Shown here in pieces: positions 1-9,500 of a stretch of 42,509 bases of DNA. The translations under genes and the position numbers were made by a program. Numbering within the stretch: position 1 is the first letter of the stretch; every line of letters begins with the position of its first letter. The stretch is taken from assembly GCA_023382795.1 (NCBI GenBank), contig JAHDWT010000007.1, positions 1 to 42,509 of the forward strand, in the 5' to 3' direction. This DNA comes from Candidatus Babelota bacterium (GTDB lineage: Bacteria; Babelota; Babeliae; Babelales; Vermiphilaceae). Below the pieces are notes generated by a model. The model worked only from the letters and a program-made list of their open reading frames with translations, was not told the origin of the DNA and did not search any database.

Positions 1-1012
<1,012 letters not shown>

Positions 1013-1153
1013 TTTATCACATGTATATTTTCTTTACCGAAATTAAGTGACGACCTACAAATATTTTACCACAAGAGAAAAATTGACAATGAAATTTTAA
1101 AAATTACGATTTAAGTGTGCTACGGATTGTAGCTAACATGAAAATCAAAAATT

Positions 1154-1267
1154 TCTGGTGCGCATAGCTGTGGGGAAACACCCGTTCCCATCTCGAATAC
1201 GGCAGTAAAGTCCACAGCGCCGATGATACTTGGCTGGCGACGGCCCGGGAAAGTAGGTAGTGCCAGG
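1154..1267 (+). rRNA. rrf: 5S ribosomal RNA
   Basis: The gene follows 23S by about 140 bases. It has the conserved loop CCCGTTCCCATCTCGAATAC and the GGCGACGGCCCGGGAAAGTAGG segment of 5S RNA. The ends were set from the terminal helix: bases 1154-1160 pair with 1261-1267, with G-T wobbles. The length, about 114 nt, is normal for a bacterial 5S. It is the last member of the rRNA operon and is followed directly by a terminator. Confidence 0.95.
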
Positions 1268-1273
1268 TTAAAT

Positions 1274-1312
1274 AAAAAGCCTCAACTTTAAAAAGTTGAG
1301 GCTTTTTTATTA
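1274..1312. terminator. Bidirectional rho-independent terminator after 5S rRNA
   Basis: A perfect inverted repeat pairs 1275-1288 with 1293-1306 around a 4-base loop. The stem core is AGCCTCAACTT / AAGTTGAGGCT. A run of T follows on the plus strand and a matching run of A precedes it. It can therefore end the rRNA operon from the left and the minus-strand gene ending at 1324 from the right. Confidence 0.9.
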
Positions 1313-1323
1313 TCTTGATTAAT

Positions 1324-1542
1324 CTAGGGCAACATCCAAAAACTTCTCAATGCCATTTTACCCATGCCTAACATAAAGGGGCACGTTACCAACCCCAAGG
1401 TAAAAAGAAGCAGCAAAACAAACGATGCTAAATATAAATTTACGTTCTTTTTAATCGCATACAATGAAGCAAAAATCACAAAATACCAGATGACAGCGTT
1501 GATGAACAACATCAACAAGATCCATGGACCCATGAAGTACAT
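1324..1542 (-). CDS. Small two-helix membrane protein, unknown function
   Basis: This 72-residue protein is almost entirely hydrophobic. One membrane segment spans about residues 6-27, a short basic stretch (KKN) lies near 31-33, and a second segment spans about 37-58. The ATG at 1540-1542 has a strong GAGGAG ribosome site five bases upstream on the minus strand, which argues that this is a real gene. It lies between the rRNA terminator and the pseudouridine synthase gene that precedes it on the same strand, 29 bases away, so the two may be co-transcribed. No family is recognised. A plus-strand frame over the same bases has no such start signal. Confidence 0.65.
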   Translation of the reverse strand: MYFMGPWILLMLFINAVIWYFVIFASLYAIKKNVNLYLASFVLLLLFTLGLVTCPFMLGMGKMALRSFWMLP

Positions 1543-1571
1543 AACTTCTCCTCATTTAGAAATTTAAACAG

Positions 1572-2279
1572 TTAAGAATATTGCTTCAATTTTATAATCT
1601 CTTGCTCGGTTAATTTTCTCCATCCACCGCGTGGCAAATTTCGAATAGTTAATCCAGCATACTTTATCCGGTCAAGAGCGATAACCTGATATCCTAAATG
1701 TTCAAAAATACGTCGTACAATGCGATTTTTTCCGCTATGTAACGTAACTCGTATGTGTGTATGAGGTTTTTTTGGAATATAGACTATATGATCAACGGTA
1801 ATTTTTCCATCTTCGAGCTTTAATCCAGCGCTAATTTTTTGCATGTCTTCATTACGTAATGCTTGGTCAAGCATTACCTGATAAACTTTTTGTACATTAT
1901 AGCGTGGGTGAGCGAGTTGCTGCGCGAGATCGCCATCATTAGTAAGAATAAGAAGACCAGTTGTATCGCGATCGAGCCTCCCGATGGGATATAATCGATG
2001 CCCCCTTTGAGCTTTTTCTATGAGTTCAAATACGGTGTTTCTGTCATGTTCATCTGATACTGTGGAGATATAGCCCGTAGGCTTATTAAGAAGAATATAA
2101 ATTTTCTCTTCTGGTTTGACTACTCGTTTGTTGTAACGAACGACATCTGTTTCCCGTACCATATAGCCTGGCTCTAGAATAGGAAAATGATTTACGGTGA
2201 CTTTACCACTTTTGATAAGTTCGACTGCTTTGCGACGAGAGCAGATGCCGGCTTGAGCTAAAAATTTATTAAGAATCAT
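1572..2279 (-). CDS. rluB: 23S/16S rRNA pseudouridine synthase, RsuA/RluB family
   Basis: Converts a specific uridine of ribosomal RNA to pseudouridine in the cytoplasm. An N-terminal S4 RNA-binding domain covers about residues 1-60 (opening MILNKFLAQAGICSRR). The RsuA-type catalytic domain follows, with the signature GRLDRDTTGLL at 100-110, whose Asp103 is the expected nucleophile. The C-terminal block GKNRIVRRIFEHLGY is also typical. At 235 residues the length fits RluB/RsuA enzymes. RluB, RluE, RluF and RsuA cannot be separated with certainty by eye; RluB is the most common form outside the gamma-proteobacteria. The start matches the family, although no clear ribosome site precedes it. Confidence 0.88.
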   Translation of the reverse strand: MILNKFLAQAGICSRRKAVELIKSGKVTVNHFPILEPGYMVRETDVVRYNKRVVKPEEKIYILLNKPTGYISTVSDEHDRNTVFELIEKAQRGHRLYPIGRLDRDTTGLLILTNDGDLAQQLAHPRYNVQKVYQVMLDQALRNEDMQKISAGLKLEDGKITVDHIVYIPKKPHTHIRVTLHSGKNRIVRRIFEHLGYQVIALDRIKYAGLTIRNLPRGGWRKLTEQEIIKLKQYS

Positions 2280-2478
2280 GCGTATCTTGGGTTAGGTAGT
2301 TTTGAAAGCTATAGTACTAGTATTAGTGTATCGTAAGAGGTCAATCAATACAAAGATGATGCAATACTGAAGTAAAGAAGTGATATACATTGCGAATGAA
2401 TAATTTCTACTTTTGCAAGAGTGAAAAATCATTTATCATAACAAAGTCATTAAACAGTATGTATGGACAGGAGTGCTT

Positions 2479-3084
2479 ATGTCATCAAAGAAAAAGGGTT
2501 CATTGGAAGTTATTTGCGGACCAATGTTTTCAGGTAAATCCGAAGAATTAATTCGGCGTTTACGCCGTGCAACTATTGCGCAACAGGGCGTTGTTGTGTT
2601 CAAGCCGAGTATTGATAACCGTCATTCAACCGAGCACATAGTTTCACACAACGGCTCACGTATATCTGCCTTCGCCATACATGATACGAGCGAAATCATC
2701 GAATATGGCATGCGTGATGATGTGCATGTTATTGGTTTTGATGAAACACAGTTTTTCGATAATAGTATTGTGCCGGTGATTTGTACCCTTGTCGAAGCGG
2801 GAAAGCGAGTTATCGTTGGTGGTTTGGATTTAGATTTTCGAGGAGCGCCATTTGGTAGCATGCCATTATTGATGGCTATAGCGAATCAAGTCACTAAATT
2901 ACAAGCGATCTGTACCATCTGTGGAAATGATGCAAATTTTACCCAGCGACTTGTTGATGGACAAGCTGCGCGTCATGATGACCCTATCATCTTGGTTGGT
3001 GCTCAAGAGGCGTATCAGGCTCGCTGTCGACAGTGCTATGTAATTGATAAATATCCCTCATTTCATCAGGCAACCATTCTTTAA
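2479..3084 (+). CDS. tdk: Thymidine kinase
   Basis: Salvage enzyme that phosphorylates thymidine to dTMP with ATP. The type II (TK1-like) family is shown by the P-loop GPMFSGKSEELIRR (about 14-27), the Walker B-like segment VIGFDETQFF, and two zinc-binding CxxC pairs near the C-terminus (CTIC and CRQC). The start used is ATG 2479. An AGGAG at 2469-2473 lies five bases upstream, whereas an in-frame GTG at 2473 overlaps that ribosome site and is unlikely. The length is 201 residues, normal for the family. The stop is one base before the radA start, so the two are probably co-transcribed. A thymidine salvage route suits an organism that takes nucleosides from a host. Confidence 0.93.
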   Translation: MSSKKKGSLEVICGPMFSGKSEELIRRLRRATIAQQGVVVFKPSIDNRHSTEHIVSHNGSRISAFAIHDTSEIIEYGMRDDVHVIGFDETQFFDNSIVPVICTLVEAGKRVIVGGLDLDFRGAPFGSMPLLMAIANQVTKLQAICTICGNDANFTQRLVDGQAARHDDPIILVGAQEAYQARCRQCYVIDKYPSFHQATIL

Positions 3085-3085
3085 T

Positions 3086-4435
3086 ATGTCAAAGAAAAAA
3101 ACAAGTTATACCTGTTCTGCATGTAATTATCAAACGCTGCGCTGGATGGGATGCTGCCCCGAGTGCAACGAATGGAACACATTGGCCGAGGTTGTTTCAG
3201 TGGCAACAATCGGTGGGGCCAAAAAAAATGCCTCGCAATGTGTGACCATGATGCCTCTTGATGCGATTGATACGAAGATGCGTTCGCGTATGCTCTCGGG
3301 CATTAAAGAGTGGGATCGCGTGGTTGGTAATGGGATTATGCCAAGTTCGCTCATTGTACTTACGGGCGATCCGGGCATTGGTAAATCAACCCTCTTATTG
3401 CAGATCTCAAATCAGCTTGCCAACAGTTATCGTGTGTTTTATTTTTCTTCGGAAGAATCCTTACAACAGGTTAAGGGGCGTGCCGAGCGTCTTGGATGTC
3501 ATAATAAAACACTTCTTTTTTCTGATCAGGCTGATTTAGAGGCCATCATTATGACAGCACAAAAGGAAAAGCCGGATTTGCTGATTATCGATTCTATTCA
3601 AAATTGCCAACTTTCAACAACGCAAACAATTCCTGGAAGCATAGGGCAGTTGCGCGAATCTACCTTTCAGCTCATGCGCTTGGCCAAGGAGCATGATATA
3701 GCTATCATTGCAACTGGACATATAACCAAAGAGGGTACTATTGCTGGGCCAAAAACCCTGGAACACATGGTTGATGCAGTATTCTATCTTCAGGGCGAAG
3801 ACCGTTGGCAAACTCGTGTCTTGCGCTCAGTCAAAAATCGTTTTGGAACGATTAATGAGCTAGGCTTTTTTGAAATGCATGAAGAAGGGATGATAGAAGT
3901 TCCTAATATTAATCAACATCTTATAAGTGAAATTTCTCATTCGCCAGGTTCTGTTTTGGTAAGTTTTATTGAGGGGTCTCGACCACTTCTGCTTGAATTG
4001 CAGGCGCTGACGATTAGTTTAAAACTCGGGCTGCCACAGCGCGTTGTTTCAGGAGTTGATCATAAACAAGTAGTGCTTATTGCTGCAATTTTAGAAAAAT
4101 ATTTAAAAGTGAAACTCAGCACACATGACATCTTCTTTAAAGTAAGTGGTGGTTTTAAGACACGAGGAAGTTCTCCAGATTTAGGCGTCGCTCTCGCATT
4201 ACTTTCAAGCTACTTTCAACAGCCATTGCCAGAAAAATCAATTGCTTTGGGCGAAATTAGTTTGACCGGTCATATTAAGCCTATCAATCAGATTGGTATG
4301 TATATTCGTGAAGCAGAAAAATTTGGGATCACGCAACTATTGGTTGCTCATAATCAGAAAATAGAATCGACGCACTGTACAGTGCGTCGATTTAAAAATG
4401 TCTACGATCTTCTCAGTTTATTTACCGAGCCTTGA
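3086..4435 (+). CDS. radA: DNA repair protein RadA
   Basis: RecA-like ATPase that helps branch migration in recombination. In order: a zinc finger with CSAC (10-13) and CPEC (24-27); Walker A GDPGIGKST (94-102); Walker B LLIIDS; the RadA-specific KNRFG motif (250-254); and a C-terminal Lon-protease-like domain with GSSPDLGVALALLSS. The length is 449 residues, usual for RadA. ATG 3086 gives the conserved N-terminus, while the upstream in-frame TTG at 3044 would add 14 residues inside tdk. The last 34 bases overlap the 3' end of the convergent gene on the minus strand, and a perfect 28-base palindrome lies inside the final codons. Confidence 0.95.
   Translation: MSKKKTSYTCSACNYQTLRWMGCCPECNEWNTLAEVVSVATIGGAKKNASQCVTMMPLDAIDTKMRSRMLSGIKEWDRVVGNGIMPSSLIVLTGDPGIGKSTLLLQISNQLANSYRVFYFSSEESLQQVKGRAERLGCHNKTLLFSDQADLEAIIMTAQKEKPDLLIIDSIQNCQLSTTQTIPGSIGQLRESTFQLMRLAKEHDIAIIATGHITKEGTIAGPKTLEHMVDAVFYLQGEDRWQTRVLRSVKNRFGTINELGFFEMHEEGMIEVPNINQHLISEISHSPGSVLVSFIEGSRPLLLELQALTISLKLGLPQRVVSGVDHKQVVLIAAILEKYLKVKLSTHDIFFKVSGGFKTRGSSPDLGVALALLSSYFQQPLPEKSIALGEISLTGHIKPINQIGMYIREAEKFGITQLLVAHNQKIESTHCTVRRFKNVYDLLSLFTEP
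4365..4392. terminator. Perfect 28-base palindrome inside the radA 3' end, likely terminator of the convergent gene
   Basis: Two 14-base arms, AATCGACGCACTGT and its exact complement, meet with no spacer. The hairpin begins nine bases past the stop codon of the minus-strand gene ending at 4402. On that strand it is followed by the T-rich ATTCTATTTTC, as for an intrinsic terminator. On the plus strand it encodes radA residues close to the C-terminus, so one sequence serves as code and as hairpin. A role as a protein-binding site is possible but nothing else supports it. Confidence 0.6.
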
Positions 4436-5241
4436 TTGGTTTTGACCGGTATAACGTATAAGTTTTTCCCTGCAGCGGTAACTACATACTCACCCGTAGG
4501 AGAAAAAATCGCCAAATATGCTTCCTCCGGACAATGCGCAGTGACCGCCTCTTGTCTGGTTTTGATATCGATGATATGAACGTTTTTGTCCTTTCTAATT
4601 GCCATGAGTTCTCCCCTGGGACAAATACGAGCTTTGTGAATAAAATCTTCCGGCAAGGTTGGAATGGTCATCATTATTGCTTGTTCGCCATTTTCCGTGA
4701 AAACTTCTCTGTGCATCGCTCCATTGAAGATTGTGAGTTTCTCGATATTAGCGTTTGTAAAATCTTTCTGACTAATTTGAAAGGTTGGTTTATTTGCTTG
4801 AGTATCAAAAATGATAACAGCGTTACTGTATGTTTTTGCGGCAATGTATTGGTTATTCAAACTAAATGTTGCATCTATCAAGGGTATTGAGTGCTGAAAA
4901 ATTTCTTGTGATTGCAGATCGACAATCTCTTTGTATATGTGACCAGATTTTCCGATACAAGTGATAATTGCATGGTTATTATTTGGTCCGCCAAATACAG
5001 CGGATACCATGCGTCCATCAACGTCAATTTTCATCGGAGAGGTCGAATTGGCGTATCTTGGATACGATGCCAGTGAGATTATCCTTGGTAAAGTTGACTC
5101 TTGCGTTATGACAGTATGTGCAAAAATGTTGACGTTATATTGATTTGTCGTTGGCTGTTGGTACACAGGCACCATGCACGATACCGAGCACAAAGATGTT
5201 AATGTGACCATAGCAATAAATGATTTTATGAAATGTTTCAC
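4402..5241 (-). CDS. Exported protein with WD40/beta-propeller-like repeats
   Basis: The protein has 279 residues. Residues 1-23 form a Sec-type signal (basic MKHFIK start, then a hydrophobic stretch ending SLCSVSC). Cys22 could be a lipoprotein cysteine, but the lipobox is poor. The mature part contains repeated propeller-like strands, for example ATFSLNNQYIAAKTYS, ARICPRGELMAIRKDKNVHI and AIFSPTGEYVVTAAGKNLYV, each ending in a strand such as VIIFDTQ, IIDIKT or VIPVKT. This resembles degenerate WD40 blades. The start is GTG at 5239-5241 with a GGGGA ribosome site seven bases upstream. It follows the symporter gene on the same strand by 64 bases. The function is unknown; protein binding in the envelope is a reasonable guess. 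Confidence 0.7.
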   Translation of the reverse strand: MKHFIKSFIAMVTLTSLCSVSCMVPVYQQPTTNQYNVNIFAHTVITQESTLPRIISLASYPRYANSTSPMKIDVDGRMVSAVFGGPNNNHAIITCIGKSGHIYKEIVDLQSQEIFQHSIPLIDATFSLNNQYIAAKTYSNAVIIFDTQANKPTFQISQKDFTNANIEKLTIFNGAMHREVFTENGEQAIMMTIPTLPEDFIHKARICPRGELMAIRKDKNVHIIDIKTRQEAVTAHCPEEAYLAIFSPTGEYVVTAAGKNLYVIPVKTNQGSVNKLRRS

Positions 5242-5305
5242 GAATGTGTCCCCGATAATTTTTTAAATATTAAACTAAGTATTTAGGATTTATTAAAAAG
5301 CATAA

Positions 5306-6496
5306 CTAGTCAAGCAAGCGAAGCTTTTTTAGTATTTTATTTATTATTATTACGAGAGCGCCGTCTCCCATAACATTAGCGGCGGTACCAAAACAATCCA
5401 TCAACAAATAGAGAGTCATGACTACGCTGATCATTTCTGGAGTAAATCCGAGTAGTGATTTCAAGATAGGAATCATGACAATAATTCCCCCACCCGGAAT
5501 TCCTGATGCGGCAAACATCGCAATACAAAAGTAAAACACAAATACCACGTATTCAGAGAAATATGGGGTATGGTGCAAAAAGACAGACATACTTACGAGT
5601 GTAAGTATTGGAGTTCCGATTGCATCACCGAGCAGATGAATGTTTGCCATAATTGGCATAGCGATATGGGCAAGAGCCGTATTGCCAGTATTTTTTTCAG
5701 CTGCGGGAATAGATACCGGTAACGTTGCGGTACTCGACATGGTACTAAATGCGGTTACATAACTTGGCAGCGCGGTATTGAGCGCTTTTTTGGCGCGAGC
5801 TAAAGAAAAGCTTTCTGCAAGCCAATAGAACCAAGCAAGATAAGCAATTTGCAATGAAACGATCAGGAAAAATGCCATGCTGTAGTGCTGGAAAAGTTTA
5901 ATGAAAATGCCGTCATACTGAATTTTAAGCAAGAAACCTAAAATGTAGCATGGGAGCAATGGGATGAAAAATTTTGAGAAAAATAGTTCTATGCCCTTTT
6001 TCAGGATCGATAGACCATGTTCCATTCGTTGTGATCGGATAAAAGAAAAAAAAAGACCAACGAGGATGGCAAGTAAAAGAACTTTTTCAGCTCCCAAGAG
6101 ACTCGGTATTTTCAATTCGAAGAGCGGAGTGAGTGGTGAAGACGTAGGTAGTTGACTTGGACATAGGGTGGTGTTGAGATTCGGTAATACGAGTGATAGC
6201 ACCCCATAGACGAATAGCGCAACAAACCCATTAGAGAGAGAGACAAGACTCAGCAGTAAGGCAAGGATAATGGGTGCTTTTTTCTTAAACGAGAGAATTC
6301 CCGTGGTTACGAACGCAAAGATAATGAATGGTAATAGAAAAGATAATATTTCCTTAAAACACAAACTAAAGGTATAAATTCCTCGAGTCAGTACGAGTGG
6401 TAGGTAGTGGCCAAACATGAGGACCGCTGCAATTATTTCTATGAGTTGTAGTGGTAAAGAACGTGGCAGGATGAGTCGTTTTATTTTTTTTATCAT
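5306..6496 (-). CDS. DAACS-family (glutamate transporter-like) cation symporter, divergent
   Basis: An integral membrane carrier of 396 residues with many hydrophobic segments. Family hallmarks: a serine-rich re-entrant loop AFSTMSSTATLPVSIPAA (249-266), a second re-entrant loop GIPGGGIIVMIPIL (332-345), and the last helix LMDCFGTAANVMGD (365-378). Asp367, Asn374 and Asp378 match conserved ligand and sodium-site residues. The arginine that binds acidic side chains in glutamate carriers is Gly370 here, and the usual NMDGT motif is replaced by a segment reading NIHLLGDAIGT (285-295). The substrate is therefore unlikely to be glutamate or aspartate; neutral amino acids or another solute are more likely. 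The gene is divergent from the 6587 gene. Confidence 0.8.
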   Translation of the reverse strand: MIKKIKRLILPRSLPLQLIEIIAAVLMFGHYLPLVLTRGIYTFSLCFKEILSFLLPFIIFAFVTTGILSFKKKAPIILALLLSLVSLSNGFVALFVYGVLSLVLPNLNTTLCPSQLPTSSPLTPLFELKIPSLLGAEKVLLLAILVGLFFSFIRSQRMEHGLSILKKGIELFFSKFFIPLLPCYILGFLLKIQYDGIFIKLFQHYSMAFFLIVSLQIAYLAWFYWLAESFSLARAKKALNTALPSYVTAFSTMSSTATLPVSIPAAEKNTGNTALAHIAMPIMANIHLLGDAIGTPILTLVSMSVFLHHTPYFSEYVVFVFYFCIAMFAASGIPGGGIIVMIPILKSLLGFTPEMISVVMTLYLLMDCFGTAANVMGDGALVIIINKILKKLRLLD

Positions 6497-6586
6497 AAAA
6501 TGCTTCGATGATAGTTTTTTGGTTATATTTAGGCATAATTATAGTCGAAATATATGCGATAGGAAATCTAAAGTTGAGGGGGAAAT

Positions 6587-9500
6587 ATGTCATTTGCTGT
6601 TCGTCATGCAAGCTATACCATATGGTTTTGGATCATTTTTAGTATGGCATCACTATGTGGTGTAGTTTTTAGTATGCGTTATTTCTCTCGGGCATTTCCG
6701 CTGGTTACGGTTGATTTAACCATGGACCGAGCACAGGCACTAAAAACAGCATCTCTGAGTGCTCATGAATTGCAGATTGGTCCTGAATCATTTCAACAAG
6801 CCGCGATATTTTACACTGATGAACTTGCTAAATTGTATATCGAGTTTGAGGCGGGAGACGCCAACACATTTAAAGATATAGTGTCGCGACACATCTATGA
6901 GCCCTATGTATGGCAAGTACGGCACTTTGAACAAGGCTCAAAGCATGAAGCGACATTTATCTTTACTCCGAGTGGCCAAAAATATGGTTTTTTAGAAGTT
7001 ATACCTGAAACTGCGAGCGGCGCAGCCCTTACATCACAGGAAGCGCAAAATATTGCACAAACCGAGGCTTCAGAGCAATGGAGAATCAATTTCAATGACT
7101 ACAAATTAGTAGATGCATCCCAAGAAGTTATGTTGAGCAAACGTGTTGATCATGCCTTTACGTATGAAAAAATTAATGAACACATAGGAAAAGCTACGTA
7201 TAGATTGCGTGTCATGGTGCGTGGCGACAAACTGTCCGGAGTCTTGCCTTTTGTTAAAGTCCCCGAAGAATTTATTGCCCGCTATACTGAGCTGCGCTCA
7301 GCAAATCAAGGAATAGCTATGATTGCTGGGGGCATCTTTTTATTGGTATATCTTTTGGGGGGATGTGGTTTTGGCCTTGCGTTTTTAGTACGCAATCGAA
7401 GCGCATTATGGAAGCCTGCAGTGGTGGCAGCACTTGTGGTAAGTGCGCTTAATTTTTTGGCGAACTTGAATCAAATACCACTGCTGTGGATGCATTACCC
7501 TACCGCGTTAGGCATGAACCAGTTCCTCATAAAAAATCTTATTGCGTATATTTTTGGCTTGTTGATTTCAGTGGTGATGTTATCGGTGATATTTGTCACG
7601 AGTGAAGGGCTGACCAGAAAAGCATTTAAAGCGCATCCGCAATTCTGGAGAGTGTGGGAATCGTGCGCAGCATCTTCATATGGAATTGTGGGGAGAACTG
7701 CCGGAGGATATTTGTTAGTTGGTTTCATGCTCGCATTTATTGTTGCGTTATACTCATTTTCTATCCGTTATCTAGGTTGGTGGATTCCATCTGACCATCT
7801 TACGAACCCAAATATCCTTGCTACGTATTTCCCTTGGTTGAATGCAGTTGCAAGTTCTTTACATGCTGGTTTTATGGAAGAATGTGGATTTCGTGCATTA
7901 CCTATTGCGGCAGCTGCAATTCTCGGAAATCGCTTCGGTAAGCGATCGTGGTGGATTGCTGGCGCGGTAATATTACAGGCGCTTGTATTTGGTGCCATGC
8001 ACGCCACTTATCCCGCATTACCAGCATATGCTCGATTGATCGAATTAATTATTCCATCGTTTATGTTTGCAGCGGTCTATTTAAGGTATGGTCTTCTGCC
8101 GGTAATCATTACGCATGCGATTTTTGATTTAGTATTATTCTCAATACCACTCTTTGTTACAGAGGCCGCCGGTGCTTGGATTAATCAGATTCTTGTAATT
8201 ATGATTGGACTTGTGCCTGCGATTGTAGTTCTTATGGCAATAATCCGCAAAGGTGGTATGTGCAGGTTAGCTGAAGATTATAATAATGCTGCATGGCAAC
8301 CTGTTGTGCCTGCTGTTGTATATGATTCATCAATAACTGAACCGGTGTTGTCAACTACTGTTTCGCATAAGGCGCGTCGTATACTATTTATAATTGCCGT
8401 TATAATTGGCTTGATTGGCTTTGCTCTTATTAAAATGCGCACCGAAGACTCGGTAGGAATTACGGTGTCACGTGATCAAGCAATAGAATTAGCAAAACAT
8501 GCTTGGATAGAGAGGGGGGTAATTTTTGATGGCGAGTGGCGTGCATTGGGAGCTGCATATACTGGTTTGGAGACTGCTAATACGTTACAACACAAATTTG
8601 TTTGGCAACATGGTGGTAAACCGGTGTATCAAAATCTAAGTCATTCCTATTTGCTTCAGCCACGCTTTGTTGTGCGTTTTGTGAGGTTTGAGCGACCCGT
8701 CGCAGAACGTGTAGAAGAATACCAAGCAGTGATCTCGGGAGATGGCAAGATTCGCAGAATGGTGCACATTTTACCAGAGGATGCCGCTGGAAAGTATCTT
8801 AGTGAACAGGAGGCGCGTGACAAGGCTGTGCGATCACTGCAAATAACCTATCAGCTCGATCCGACGCAGCTTGAGGAAATATCTGTAATTGGTCAACAAC
8901 GTCCACATCGCCAAGACTGGGTTTTTGTATTTGCCGACAAGCAAGCATACGATCAGAGTGGCGGCCAGGCAAGAATTTCAGTTACGGTTCAGGGTGATGA
9001 AATCGCTGATAGTGAACGATTTATGTATCTTCCTGATGAGTGGGTGCGAGAGCAAAGCAACATACAAGAAACTCGCAATAGCTTGCGCATGGTGTCATTG
9101 TTAGCGGTGATGCTCGTGTTTTTCATACTGCTTTTTATGATGAGAGGGTCGGCGGTTTCATATAAGACAAAGATACTGGTATTTGGCGGTGTGTTTGGTG
9201 TTTTTGCGCTTGACTTGGCGAATAAATTTGCACAAACCGAAGCGTTATTCGGTACCAAGCAAACTTATATGTTTCAATTATTTTCGAATATCGGTGTTGG
9301 GCTATTCAGTAGCATTATTCTTGCGTTACTGGGGACATTTTTCGTGTTACATAGTATAGCAGGCAGCAAACGCAATTCTTTCGCGTTGCCAGTAAGTCAG
9401 GCTATTCTGATTGGTGGAGCGCTGGCGATGAGCATGACGGGATTGATTGTCATCGGCTACAAATTATTTCCTCTTCCATTGCCAACATGGGGTAATTACC

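Noticed and set aside
1364-1567. Plus-strand open frame of 67 residues
   Set aside because: It is antisense to the small membrane protein, which has a strong ribosome site and membrane-like composition. This frame has neither.
2401-2445. Promoter-like TTTGCA ... TATCAT before tdk
   Set aside because: Both boxes match the consensus poorly in an AT-rich gap; not enough to list as a feature.
6497-6586. Overlapping TATAAT-like elements on both strands between the divergent symporter and protease genes
   Set aside because: -10-like sequences exist on both strands, but no convincing -35 boxes at proper distance were found.
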